Assembly (NCBI GenBank): GCA_907164885.2
Contig: OU015492.1
Span: forward strand, 199,667,609 to 199,731,608
Length of the DNA stretch: 64,000 nucleotides
Source: Dolomedes plantarius
Taxonomy: Eukaryota; Arthropoda; Arachnida; Araneae; Dolomedidae
Direction of reading: 5' to 3'
A program made the position numbers and the translations under genes. The notes below the pieces were generated by a model, which worked only from the letters and a program-made list of their open reading frames with translations, did not search any database and was not told where the DNA came from. The first letter of the stretch is position 1; every line of letters begins with the position of its first letter. Positions 44,598 to 55,866 of this stretch are shown in pieces.

Positions 44598-45304
44598 GTA
44601 ACGGTGGACCTTTATTTGAGCAAATCTCGTCATTGTAATACTGATTGGGTTATTGTAAAAAATATATACATTTCTGTAGGTTATTAGAACCAAAATAATT
44701 TTTTTCAAGTGAAAAATCATTTATGAAGCTTCTACAAAGTAATTTATAATGGGTAAGTGTAGTATTAAATTTTACATCTGTTTTTCTCAAAACATATTTT
44801 TCAAGGTTTTTAGATTTTTTAAATGCTCTATGCTACTTAATTTTTGTTCCAAATTCATGAAATTGATAAGGAAGAATTATGATGCTGTTTACAAAAAAAC
44901 TGGGTATGCATTTTACAATTCGACTTCATTAAGGTAATTAAATTTGATTTAGAACTTATAAAAAGGCAAAATTTTGATGAAAATCGGAATGGAATTCAGA
45001 AAAAAAATCCTTCAAAAATTAACTATTGAAGGGATTAAATAATTGATACCCAGATTTGTTTGTTATACAGTTTAAAGAGATTAAAATGGAAAATCGGGGA
45101 AATATCTCAAAAATTAAGTAGCAAGGAGCATTTTAAAATTTTGTTTATAAATTTCAAATTTTTTGAAAAATCTAAAAATTATAATGAGATTGGAAATTTC
45201 TTTTAAGGTATTCTATTTATGTATAGTGAAATGTGTATAGGTATAAAATTTCGTATCTCTATGATGAAAAGTAAAAAAAGTAAATTTTAATGTCCACCGT
45301 TCCC
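44598..45304. mobile_element. TTAAATAG-flanked DNA element (non-autonomous)
   Basis: The ends GTAACGGTGGACC and TGTCCACCGTTCCC form an inverted pair, and TTAAATAG occurs at both edges (44590-44597, 45305-45312). The 707-bp interior is AT-rich without a credible gene; the 62-codon frame at 44749-44937 is likely chance. The 8-bp duplication suggests hAT or P-like insertion, while the TTAA start and GGGAAC end recall the elements at 11815 and 51918. Confidence 0.72.
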
Positions 45305-45312
45305 TTAAATAG

Positions 45313-45496
45313 CATCCTAATTTTGAATTTTTGGTTCATAGTCATTCTTTAAATTGAAAGGTGTGTTTTTTACAATCATATGGATAATTCAGGGTTCAGG
45401 CCGTGTCTTTAATCGAAAGACCAGTATTTTATTTTCGAATAATTCGGTATGTATGATAATTTTCCATTTTTAATTCCATCTGTAACCCTTAAAAAT
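45313..45496. other. Spacer
   Basis: No feature recognised. Confidence 0.3.
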
Positions 45497-45830
45497 GTCG
45501 CCCAGTGGCTAAAAGGTTAATGCATGAGCCTGCCACGTTGGGTCGCGGGTTCGATTCCCGCATAAAACTTGGTTATATTCTAGGGAGCTGGTCAGTCTTC
45601 CGCCTGCAAAAGGAGCCCCGACTAGAAAGGGGAACTGCAACCCATCGTCCATGACCGGTGTCATCGTTTGGTAATAAAAATTCTTCTGTGCTTGTATGAC
45701 TTATGTTTCTATTGTATTTATTTGTACACCGAACTGGGGTGTGACGTATAGAAGTCCATCTCCTCTTAAGACAATAGAACCCCCCTCTTCTGCGGATAGT
45801 GCTTCTATCCGTAGATACGACAACAAACAA
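45497..45830 (+). mobile_element. tRNA-derived SINE
   Basis: GTCGCCCAGTGGCTAAAAGG (A-box region) followed after about 30 bp by GGGTTCGATTCCCGC (45547-45561), a perfect B box with flanking tRNA T-arm stem. The body (GAGCTGGTCAGTCTTCCGCC and on) is GC-rich and ends near 45830 without a clear tail. The clearest polymerase III head in the window. Acceptor-stem pairing is lacking, so it is a SINE and not a tRNA gene. Confidence 0.75.
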
Positions 45831-45873
45831 ACCTTTAAAAATAAGCTTTTTGGGATTTTCTGTATTTAGTTCG

Positions 45874-46314
45874 TTTTTTCAATTCCTACTATTAGTTCAC
45901 ACTCTCCCTATATATATCTTGTTCAAATTTTCAATCGTTAATAAAATGCTTTTTATTCATCCACTCAAGTTCAAATACATTTTTTTAAACTTGTAGTGGA
46001 TGACACTTGATGTTAATACAGTTTTTTCAAATATTAATTCATTAATTAAATTTAATTAATCAATTTTAGTTTTAGACGTAGAGCGTCTCTTGCTCTTGAA
46101 TAGTAATTTCCCTGTTGCTACTCTGTAAATGGTAGCACTGCTGTAGCGTGCTACTGCTGTAGCGTGCTGGCTTCTCCCGTTCTGTAGGTTGCAGGATCGA
46201 ATCCCCAACCTGACAAACTTTTTCTCTCTCTTTCCCCCCCCTCCTAATCTCGCACAGTAGGCAAGGTTCTGGCAGGCAATCCTTTTTTTCAATTCCTACT
46301 ATTAGTTCACACTC
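45874..46314. repeat. 31-bp direct repeats flanking a SINE-bearing segment
   Basis: A 31-bp sequence starting TTTTTTCAATTCC and ending GTTCACACTC is exact at 45874-45904 and 46284-46314. The interval holds AT-rich DNA and a SINE head. The exactness suggests a recent duplication or a long insertion-associated target duplication. Confidence 0.85.
46125..46283 (+). mobile_element. tRNA-derived SINE, duplicated head
   Basis: GCACTGCTGTAGCGTGCTAC and CTGCTGTAGCGTGCTGG are partial tandem copies of an A-box region. After CTTCTCCCGTTCTGTAGG comes GCAGGATCGAATCCCC, a B box with one change (GGTTCGAATCC consensus). A C-rich stretch CCCCCCCCTCC follows. It ends at the second 31-bp direct repeat. A minus frame, 46056-46292, is an artefact. 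Confidence 0.6.
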
Positions 46315-47109
46315 AAATTTTTCTTTGTTGACCTAAGTAGTAATTGACTTTAAAAAATTTTGTTTTTATATTACTTGTTTGGAAGTAAGTAACTAAGACA
46401 TATAACAAACGAATGAAACTTCACAGTCCTAAACCGTTAAGCAAAATTATTTTAAGTTTAATACAATAGGTGAAACAATTAAAAAGTATAAACACGCCTG
46501 CAGATGCAGCTGTTACGCAGAAACAGAACGTTTCACGAAATACTTTCCGTTTAATTGCTGCAATAAATCTCATACAAGTTTCTGAAAATAATCCTTTTGT
46601 AAATGATCAGCGAAATGGAATCTGACTCGAAACATAAAGAACACGGATTAGTGCGCTCGATGCAGTAACCGATAAGCAATCCCATCCGGACACTTCGATC
46701 TGATAGAGGAAAGAAATGGAATCGATGATCAGTTACTCAGGCATTTGCGAGATATATTTAGCTTGGAGACTGATTCCAGAAATCGAGAATTCATATTTTA
46801 CGATTTTCTCCCGGAATGTGCTGAGAAATTCCGAGTTATTCCTATTTAATTATTTTGACTACGACCATGATATTGGACGCAATGTAATAACATCGTAACG
46901 TCGCAGGCAATGATGAAAAATACAAGCAGTAAGTACTTTACTATAGTAATATAACAGGATAGTAATTAATATCACTGAGCAAAGAAATAGAATGGAAATG
47001 TATGTGGAAAAAATGTAATAGCTTTTACGTTTATTACATAATGCTGTTTGTTTTCGTCCCATTAATTAAATTTATTACCCCATATAGTTCATGTATGCAT
47101 ATATAAATC
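46315..47109. other. AT-rich spacer
   Basis: Small frames (46716-46898 plus, 46859-47062 minus) without domains. No repeat recognised. Confidence 0.4.
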
Positions 47110-47117
47110 ATTTATAG

Positions 47118-47890
47118 CAGGGATTCCCAAACTTATCTCGTCGACCGCTCCCTTTTCAGAGAAAAAATTACTCACCGTCCCCCTGGAAATTTACCTTCCT
47201 ATGCGAGTAAACACACATACAATGGCAAATTTTCGGCCTTTTATGTATATATCTTTCTACCTATATAGAACATAGTAAAGAAATATGTTGTTGTAAATAA
47301 GATAACTTTAAGCTTAAAATTATAAAATTATTTATTAAAATCAAACATAGTTACATTCGCATTACACACAGAAAATTAAGATAACGAAGGATAATAATCG
47401 TTTAGTAAATATTACAAATAACTGTAAATATAATGAAAAGGATGAACTTGGTGCACAGCAATCAATTTATTTATATTTGGTTCTGTTTTAGGGGGTGGCA
47501 TACCTAAATCACCGCGATTAGCAATTTGCAGTCGATTTCTGTCTTTAGTTAACATATTTGTGATTGCACTGAACCCATGTTTCACTAAATCTGAAGAAAA
47601 CGTTATTAAAAATTTTTGTACCACAGCCCATAATCCAGGGTAAAGTGTCGGCATCTTTTTACAGCCAGAATTGTTGATAGCTGTGTTTAAATTTAAATTT
47701 TAATTCTTCAGTTGTTTTTACTTCTATTAGTTCTTGCAATTTTACAGCTTCTTCCGAGTTTGATCCTGAAAAAGGGTCGAAAACAACGCCCCATCTCAAC
47801 GCCCCCTAATTTTCTCTGTGTCTTCTACTGCCCCCCTGAAAGTCTCAAACGCCCACAAGGGGGCGTTATCGCCCACGTTGAGAACCTATG
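47118..47890 (-). mobile_element. hAT element with perfect 8-bp TSD
   Basis: ATTTATAG flanks both sides (47110-47117, 47891-47898). The left end is CAGGGATTCCCAAAC, the right end GTTGAGAACCTATG, imperfect inverted termini. C- and G-rich sub-terminal tracts (CCCCCTGGAAA, CCCACAAGGGGGCG) are typical for this group. At 773 bp it is an internally deleted derivative holding only the end of the transposase. Confidence 0.92.
47412..47654 (-). pseudogene. hAT transposase, C-terminal end
   Basis: The 80-codon frame includes KFLITFSSDLV, HGFSAITNMLTKDRNRL and NRGDLGM...PNINKLI, then HQVHPFH. This is the hAT C-terminal dimerisation region in the form found in ZBED5/Buster-like proteins, where GFSAVTNLLTKKRNRL is usual. 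The BED finger and the catalytic region are absent because the element is deleted. The frame starts in the middle of the domain. Confidence 0.8.
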
Positions 47891-47898
47891 ATTTATAG

Positions 47899-49533
47899 TA
47901 AGCTAAATACTTCTAATTATTGCAAATGAATTGCAAAAACATTTCGACAAATGCAACTGAACGCAGGAGTGGTGGAGAACTAAATTCTTAACCCCCTAGA
48001 ATGAATTAGGACGCTTATGAATTACATGTTGCAAGTTTTAGTCAAGTGCAAAACTGAAACGTTTAATTTAGGCTAAAAACAGAAAAAAATGTTCGGGTAC
48101 TAAGGATGTACTAATTTAGGCTTGGAAATTTTATATGCTTATGATAAATCCCCAAATACACGAGGAAAAAAAAAATGTTTATCCTTACACCATAAGATTT
48201 GCAACGATGCAATTAGATATAAAGTATTCTGGCACACAAGTTTCTGTACACAAATCCATTAGACATGATAAAAAAAATTTTAAACTAAGGAGCTTAATAG
48301 AAAGAGACTTGCTTTTTAAAGAAAATATCTAATTTCTAAAAGTCACACCAACATACATGTTTGTGTGAGTTGTAACTGAAGTCACAAAATGTCACTAAAA
48401 TGAAGGAGAGACAAAACGTTAGATCCTAGACTATATCTTTAAATACTAAAGAAAGAAACTACATTAAAAAAAATAAATTCTCAATGTTTTGGTACATTAT
48501 CACTTCTGTTTCATTTTATTCATTTACTTTTTTCAAAATCATTTTTTCACCATTCCAAAGTCTTTTTAAAAATCATTTTTTCACCATTCCAATTGGTTTT
48601 GGCCTTTTCAAGTGTAAAACAAATTGTACTGGCTCTTTGTCATTAAAGTTTTTTTGTAATCATTTTCTATTTTTTCTTAGCATTTGTTGTCGCTAGAATT
48701 TGTTTTTATTTGTTTCCGTTCGGGTTCATTGGTACTTTATGCCTCAATGTAAATTGCGGTTTGAAAAATTTCCAGAATTTCAATAAAATTAAACATTTTT
48801 TTGTGAAATGAATAAAAGTTGGCTTTAAACCAGGATTGTAGAATCCTTCCATCAATTTTTAAGGGTTGAAAACTTCGAAAACTTGCTCAAAGGAAGAGGG
48901 CTCCAATGTTACCCTCTTCCGTTTAGCTATTGATCAAAGCCTGAACATATCTCATGTAAATAGGAAACGATTTTTGGGTTTTAAAGGAAAACTCTGAGCC
49001 CTGAGAGAAAAATGCAGCAACGAAATTCACTCCACTTAACAGGTACAATATCAATTTATGAAATAAATATCCGCTATATTTTGAAAATGTGAATCGAAGG
49101 ATTTCAATGCGGTTTATTAGTATTGTAGAAACAGATACAGTATAAGTCAATTAAAAGATATTTTAATTGTTATGATGGGTAGAATAACGTGAAGAACATT
49201 AAATTAAAAAGAGGAATAATTATTATTATAAAGCATCGTTGTTCTGTTTTAGATATTCTTCAACGAAGTAGGTTTAAGCTTTTTAGCTGATATACAATGA
49301 AGTTCTTCAAAACTAGAACTACACTTTTCATTTGCAGATTTCTATTTATTGGTGCTAGCTTTTATGGATGAGAAATATAATTTATAACTTTATTGGCATC
49401 CGTAAATAGTTTTAACCTATAAAAATGATATGATATAAGTAATATTAAGCTGAAATCTCTAAATTACGTAAAATTATTTTAATCAATTTAAGAAAGGATT
49501 TGGTATACAGATATATATTTGAAAAGTTTATAT
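47899..49533. other. AT-rich region without recognised genes
   Basis: A tandem duplication of AAAATCATTTTTTCACCATT with CCAA lies at 48536-48592. An imperfect stem GAGGGCTCC...ACCCTCTTCC occurs near 48895-48920. Open frames are short and without domains. Confidence 0.4.
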
Positions 49534-49534
49534 A

Positions 49535-50413
49535 CAGGGTTTGCAAGAAATACGTTTCCCACTTCAGGGGCTCTAGAATGCGTTCTATTGGACAAAATGA
49601 GAAAAAATTTGAACTACAGATATTTCAAATGATGCGCTTGAGATTTATTAAATGGTATGAAATTCTGCCAATAGATGGCACTGTAATACACATAAAAGCA
49701 TTTAGTATACTTTATAAATGTTAAAAAATAATAAAAAAATAGCATTACAGTTGCTCAATATGTTCCTTTTCACTTTCAGCAATGAGCTCTAATCACACAA
49801 CCATATTTTCCCCAGCTGACCGGAGTAAGTTTGCAGAATATCAAGAACATGGCGCGAATGAAGTTCTTCAGATCTGTCACAGATGCTGGACTTTTACGGT
49901 ATATATTGTCCTTCAGGAAACCCCACAACCAAAAGTCGCAGGGGGTGATATCCGACGAAAGAGAAGGCCATGCTGTAGGGAAATGACGACCGATAACCCG
50001 TGCATCTGTGAAATGCTGTCTTAGCAATTGCTTTACACGACTATCAATGCGAGGAGGTGCACCATCCTGCATGAAAAGGATGTCTTGAAGGCAACCACTC
50101 TGTTGAAGTTGTGGAATTACAAAAACCCTTAGCATAGCTGGGTACCGTTGTCCTGGGACGGAACTGGTTTGAATTCTATTTGCAGTTATCTCTTCAAACA
50201 AATACGGTTCAATCTGCCGTAAAGCTACACCATATTGTCACTTTTTCAGGATGCAAGGGTACAACACCACCATCGGCGGGATTTTGTACATTTTTAAAAT
50301 GAATGTCAAGCGCATCATTCGAATTATCTGTAGTTCAAGTTTTATCTCATTTGGAACAATAGAACGTATTCTAGAGCCCTCTGAAGTGGGAAACTCGTTC
50401 CTTGCTAACCCTG
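49535..50413 (-). mobile_element. mariner-type element, N-terminally deleted
   Basis: TA on both sides (49533-49534, 50414-50415); ends CAGGGTTTGCAAGAAATACG and, reversed, CAGGGTTAGCAAGGAACGAG. The inverted ends remain alignable for about 115 bp. The element is 879 bp and has lost the start of its transposase. Short plus frames inside the TIRs are artefacts. Confidence 0.9.
49776..50201 (-). pseudogene. mariner-family transposase, C-terminal part
   Basis: The frame holds LFEEITANRIQ-like sequence, then FMQDGAPPRIDSRVKQLLRQ with the second catalytic Asp (QDGAPP), HFTDARVIGRHFPTAWPS, and SSDITPCDFWLWGFLKDNIY with the third Asp (PCDF). I count 42 residues between the two Asp, longer than the 34 of classical mariner and close to the DD41D group. 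The first Asp and the DNA-binding domain are missing. The usual SPDL is SSDI here. It resembles transposase fragments common in spider genomes (from memory). Confidence 0.88.
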
Positions 50414-50415
50414 TA

Positions 50416-51913
50416 TATTTAAAATTACTATAATTTGGATCAGAGGGGTATTAATGCAGTTTTATATGAAATACAACATACTGTAAAATTCTGTAATCGT
50501 TAGAAAACAGTATAATAAACTGAATCTCAAACGGGATAATACATAGATTTATAAAGTTATGTACGGTATTCTTAAGAAACTAGAAGGTAACCCGTCCTTT
50601 TGACGTCATAATACTAATAATGACGTCATAATGGAAAAAGTATATGAAAGTTAAAAAATATCCCGAATTATCTAACAATATTGCAATTAATCCACACCTT
50701 GTAAAAGCAAACCCTTTCATTATTTTTTATTTATTTAGTTTTTCATGCGATCGGAGTAGTAGACTGCCATCCAGTTTTTTACAGCTCACTACGCGATATG
50801 AATACTTGAGCTACTTGATTCATTCACATTCCAGTTTGTTTACTTTCAGAATTCATCGCAAAAGTAAACAGATTTTTAAAAACTGTTAAATATACAACTA
50901 AAAGCATCCAATTTTCTTTACTTCTGAATGTTTTATAGAAAAATAGGCTGAACAAACGTGATTTGATGGAGAAGATATTAGTTTTTAGGTAAGAAAAAAA
51001 TCTGATCCACATCTGAAATTGAAATTAGGCCTAACCGGCCGTTTGTTTACTGGGGGCTTCAATTGAAAGATGAGTACAGCCCGGAAGAGTTATACAGAGA
51101 CAACGGCTATTATATATATAATGGTATATATGTTACAAAAATTCAAACCACGTAAACTTTATAACACAGAACAACAAACAGATTCCTCATGATAATGTGC
51201 GATAATTGATGTTCATGTCTTTAATTATCATACTTGATGTTGAACCACTAAAAATCTTTCATCTATTCTTTTATCCATTATTAATATTTTTAGAAGATTC
51301 CTTAAAACAATGCAAAAGCATTTAAAATAGCATAATACTGCGGAATTTCCCAGGACATCTTCTTTTGGAGTTCCCCTCTAGCATTTTATAATTTCTTTTA
51401 CCAATTAAAATGGGCGTTATTTGAATAGATTGAGGAAATTAGGGAAATCAAATTTAAACCTCAAATGTGAATTTCAAGTGTAGTTAATTAACATAATATG
51501 CAATAATTACTAGAATATTAAACTATCGGAATTTTCTGAAAATTAAAGAAAAATATCCTAAGTCTGGACTTACAAGCTTTCTTCCTGTTGCACAAATGGC
51601 TCATTTATCTCAGTACATCATGTAACTATAAATTTCATTAATTATAGCTGCTATCGTCATCTTTCAGTTACAGTGTAACATCATTCTTTGAGATGCCAGT
51701 GTGAAAAAAAATTTAAGTTCTTTTTAAAAATATTTCCAGAGGCTATGTATAAAGAGTAATATCTGAAAGACAGAAAAAAATAAGGATTTAATAACGAGTT
51801 AATAATAATTTATATTATGATGAAACATAATTTACATTAAATAATTTTAAGTAGATGCATTTTACGAACTACGTATATTCCTGTAAACAGTGTATACTAT
51901 CAGTAACTGTTGT
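50416..51913. other. AT-rich region with CRE-like pair
   Basis: No gene. The notable feature is two TGACGTCA sites (separate entry). An 81-codon plus frame at 50644-50889 has no domain. Confidence 0.4.
50601..50628. promoter_or_regulatory. Two perfect CRE sites, 20 bp apart
   Basis: TGACGTCATAAT occurs at 50601-50612 and again at 50621-50632. TGACGTCA is the palindromic CREB/ATF site. Two exact copies exactly two helical turns apart are unlikely by chance in AT-rich DNA, but no gene is visible nearby and a tandem duplication is the simpler explanation. Confidence 0.35.
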
Positions 51914-51917
51914 TTAA

Positions 51918-52553
51918 GGGGGCAAGGGACCTCGAAACTTGAATTTTTTGATATTCAATTTTTAACTCTATATACGAAATTAGAATAATTATTCTTCTTT
52001 TTTACTACATTGAAAACCCTTAGAATTTTTCATTTTTTTTCAAAATTGCTAATGTTATTCAAAATGCTCTGTGCGCATTCTATATTAATTAAAGTCTTTA
52101 GGTTTTTTATTATAAGTTTACAATATGTATATAAATAGAAATGTGCATTTAATTTTTTCTTGTAGGAATCTAAAGTCTTAAATAATTTTTTCTATTCTGT
52201 CTGTTATTTTTTGTTTTTTTTTCATGTTTTTACCTTATTTTATGGTCTCTAAATTTGAAAAATATTTGTGATTTCAAAGAATTATACACAGTTTTGTGAC
52301 AAACACTTGAATTAACAATTCTGAGAAATTTGGAAGATATCAGAAGAAAATGAATACGCATGGAGCATTTTGAAAAATTCTAGCATTTTTGAATAATTTT
52401 TTGATAAACAGGTCTAATTCCTCCACAAAATACTTATTTGTGAATTCTAAGTATCTTCAATGTAGTAGAAAAGAATATTAATTATATTCATGAGGTATAT
52501 AGAGTAAAATATTGAAAATTAAAGAACAACGATATTGAAGATCCCTTGTTCCC
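51918..52553. mobile_element. TTAA-flanked DNA element (non-autonomous)
   Basis: TTAA at 51914-51917 and 52554-52557; ends GGGGGCAAGGGACCTCGAA and GAAGATCCCTTGTTCCC are imperfect inverted repeats that remain similar for about 60 bp (ACTCTATATACG against ACTCTATATACC). The 636-bp core is AT-rich with no gene. TTAA target and GGG ends resemble 11815-12926. Confidence 0.72.
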
Positions 52554-52557
52554 TTAA

Positions 52558-53045
52558 ATTAAACTGTAATGTTTTAAATGCTATTCGTTGCAAGGTTGAG
52601 CAAATTCAGCATTCATTTTTCTCTTGAAGATTACAGTATTTCCTCCAGTTCCAACTAAATTACTTATTCATTTTAGTTTTATCTTACGTAATGAGACCAC
52701 GTAAAGTTAATTTTTTTTATATAATTCACTATTTAGATGATGGTTTTTCATTACATATTGCGCAATTCTTCTGACCTTTTTTTTTTCGTTTTTTTACTAC
52801 ATTTTGCGGGATTCTTTATCTTTGACTTTTGAAGGCATCACGGCATATCATTTTTCTTGCATTCGGCAAATCTTCTTTTACCTTACTTCTACAACGACAT
52901 TTATTTCATATCTTTTAACGTAGGAATACGTTCCTCCATAACGGTGCTCCGAAAAGCAACATTTCACATGTCGTGCGTCGCGAGTTATAATTTTGGCAGC
53001 GCGCCAAACCCAGTCTGTATCGCTTGGATAAACAATAAAGAGTTT
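52558..53045. other. Unassigned segment
   Basis: A 90-codon plus frame (52857-53129) has mixed composition in its first part ([20 protein letters not shown]), then runs into the TA array. The patch 52920-53030 is GC-richer. No domain is recognised. Confidence 0.3.
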
Positions 53046-53073
53046 AACATAAAACTACCAAAATGCGTCAATA

Positions 53074-53123
<50 letters not shown>

Positions 53124-53148
53124 TATTGACGCATTTTGGTAGTTTTAT

Positions 53149-53151
<3 letters not shown>
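53046..53151. repeat. 106-bp perfect palindrome around a TA array
   Basis: AACATAAAACTACCAAAATG and GCGTCAATATTTTAAT at the left appear in exact reverse complement on the right, with a self-complementary TA run between. Such perfect palindromes form from inverted duplication or from a hairpin-capped end, or they arise as assembly errors at TA repeats. Confidence 0.85.

Positions 53152-53211
<60 letters not shown>
53152..53211. repeat. (TA)n microsatellite
   Basis: About 60 bp of TA immediately after the palindrome. Confidence 0.95.
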
Positions 53212-53215
<4 letters not shown>

Positions 53216-53288
53216 TTTCTTCTACAGCTCTTCCTGAAAATATGGCTATTTTGAGATGTAATGCTCTTCTATCAGAGGTGCGAATATA

Positions 53289-54015
53289 TCTGTATATATA
53301 AAACAGTTCCGTAACTGACTGACTGACTGACTGACATAGAATGCACAGACCAAACCGCTGGACCTAAAGGGCTGAAATTTTTCATGGCGATTCTGCTTAT
53401 AGTGTAGGGGTGCACTAAGAAAAATTTTTGAAAAAATCTTCATAGATTGTTTTAAATTAATTTTTCAGCTGTTTAAGTAACTTTTTTTACGTTTGTATTT
53501 AAAATAATAATTGAGGGTTATAAAATTTATATCACGAGAAAGATCATAAAAATTTCCTTTGAAATGAAATCTTTTTCGAATCTTTACCTCAATTTTCTGA
53601 TTTTTGGGGATTTTTTAAAGATTAATTTTTAGAATTTAATTTATTAAATGCTGATCACGTGATTTCTTTTATGTGGGTCTTTAAATTAATTTATCGTCAC
53701 ATGCATAACAACGAAATAAATAAAAGTAATTTTTTTTTCTTGCTAATGCGGCAGACGATTGGACACTATCTAAAAAAATATTAAAATATAGTAAAAGGTG
53801 TGTTCCTTAAACTGTACTATATAAACTATACTATATTATTTAGTATGTTCTACTAGATTTAATTTGAATATATTCTTCTACATATTTCGTCTATAAAAAT
53901 ATCCGTTACAATTTTTTTATAACTATATTTTTTCGTTTTTTGTACATCAATTGCATACATTGACCGTTGTATTTAATTTGAATGTACTCCATAGCGAAGT
54001 ACGAGCTTTCAGATA

Positions 54016-54017
<2 letters not shown>
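53289..54017 (+). mobile_element. Helitron-like element, complete copy
   Basis: Starts TCTGTATATATAAAACAGTT then CCGTAACTGACTGACTGACT, shares the CCAAACCGCTGGACCTAAAG and AAATGCTGATCACGTGATTT blocks, and ends CCATAGCGAAGTACGAGC, TTTCAG, ATAGT. The terminal hairpin and CTAGT are both decayed. It carries an extra ~90-bp insertion (about 53785-53885) relative to other copies. Confidence 0.72.
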
Positions 54018-54060
<43 letters not shown>

Positions 54061-54121
54061 GTCATTCTCTATTGGGCCTGTATTCTTGGGATACATAGTA
54101 TCCCACCCCGTAAGGAAAAGG
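54018..54121. mobile_element. piggyBac-like MITE end with TA array
   Basis: A TA run (54018-54058) is followed by TTGGGATACATAGTATCCCA, with a perfect TGGGATAC/GTATCCCA stem, and CCCCGTAAGGAAAAGG directly before TTAA (54122-54125). This is the CCCTTTCC...GGGG terminus of the 36303-36557 MITE, inverted. The other end was lost; the Helitron-like copy at its left may have inserted in the TA core. Confidence 0.65.
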
Positions 54122-54125
54122 TTAA

Positions 54126-55675
54126 TTGTAGTTAATTTTTGTTGTTTTTAATATTTTACATAAATTTCAAACTGATATTTTTTATATCTTCAATACCCGC
54201 AAGGGATGAAAATGAAATCTATTTTGAAGGTGCGTTATGAGATGAATTTAAAAATTGAAAATAGGAAAACCTATTTCGATTATCTATTTTCTTTTTGACG
54301 TAGCATTACGACCTCTGGCTTATGCGTCACTTTCTACTCCTAGCTAAATATAAAAGAGAAACAAAGATATTACAACAAATTTCATGGAATCTCAAGAGTG
54401 TTCCTACTTAGATACTATGGTTCATTCATGAAGAATTCAGTGATTTTTTTCCAGATAGGACCCCTTGTGTCCAAGAAGATTGTTTGATTCAAGTAAACAT
54501 CCTTTGACAGCGATGACCGAATAGGGAAGCTAACGACCGGTAGAATTCCTTAAACTGCCGCTAAATTTCATCAGCTCTTCTGAGGTGTCGTAACGTTTTG
54601 AAACGCTTATTAACTTTTGCTACAATATTACTATTAAAGACTGCTGGTGACCGCTGGGTCGCCAAATTCCAGATTTTTTCCTCTTCACGTCACGTGACGG
54701 GGCCAGCACAGGAGCGAAGGTTTGAATTACAGAAACAGATATCGTCTAGTCCCTGCCAACTAAGGATGTTTCTAGCATTCCAGATTCCGACGCCCAGGCC
54801 GAAATTTCTCCGGCAAATATCGGCGATTCGATCCCGCCCGCCTTATCCTTGCTGACCGGAGATCAATGACTATGTACCTCTATTTGTAAATGGCAATAAG
54901 CCACTGGCCTTAAGCCTCCTCTAACTAACTTAAATTTAAAAATAAATCCGAAGTACTTCATATACTCGTGTCTGTCACCCTTTTATCTTTTTTTTTCAGA
55001 ATGACCAGCACTGGCCATGTTATATGTATAGCCACTAGATATTAAGATATGGAGTCCCTTTCTTCCAATGACATTTTTAGTACCACATATTCCATTTTAG
55101 TGCCACATGAGGTTATCAATGTGAGAACATATAATATCAATTCAAAACATTTGTGAGAGGAGAATAAGGGGCTTTGTCACATCTTTAAAGATTTTCAAAG
55201 CAAAACTGAAGTTAATCCACGTCATTAACTCGTTTAATCGTGTGCTCACCACTCAGGAATTTCGGACATAATTTACCATCACTCAGCATCAATCATACTT
55301 ATGCACTCGATTTGATATTTTGCTTTTCTCTTCTGTTCTCCAAAATGATGATGAAACAGTAAGAGGGTGTCATTTCGTCACCATTGTCAATATGTAAAAG
55401 AAAAATTGTACGGGGATCTCATTTCTCGTCGAGAAAAATCTTTCTTACTCAAGCATTTTAGATCTTAAGGATAGCCTGAAAATGGCTTACGGACATATAA
55501 AGTAATTAAGATGACTGTAATAAATTCAATGGGTTTGAAAAAAAAGAATGCATTAGATGAAAATAATTTTATTATCTTCCAGGTTCTAACAAAGGCAAGC
55601 CGAAGGTTTATTATACACCCATCGATTTAAGCGTTACATACGTCCACGTTAAACCGAAACCGCGTAAATTGAATC
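54126..55675. other. Region without recognised genes
   Basis: The patch 54590-54900 is GC-richer; it contains an 85-codon plus frame with no domain, and GGCGATTCGATCCCGCC (54810-54826) that resembles a B box, so it may be a decayed SINE. The rest is AT-rich. Confidence 0.35.
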
Positions 55676-55866
55676 TTAGGCTTCGTACACACGATACGAT
55701 TCGGTTTTATGATCTTCTCGGTTTTTGTCGTTTCGTTTACAGTAAACAATGTACAGTGATTTCGCTTTGTAAGAATCACGTTTTGTTATTGCTGTTTGTA
55801 ATTCTTATAAGCGGTTGATTCTTTATAGCCGAAATTTAGGTTTTTGGACAGGAACACACACACCTA

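Noticed and set aside
45497..45561. A genuine tRNA gene
   Set aside because: A and B boxes are good, but no 7-bp acceptor stem or normal anticodon arm can be formed and a SINE body follows.
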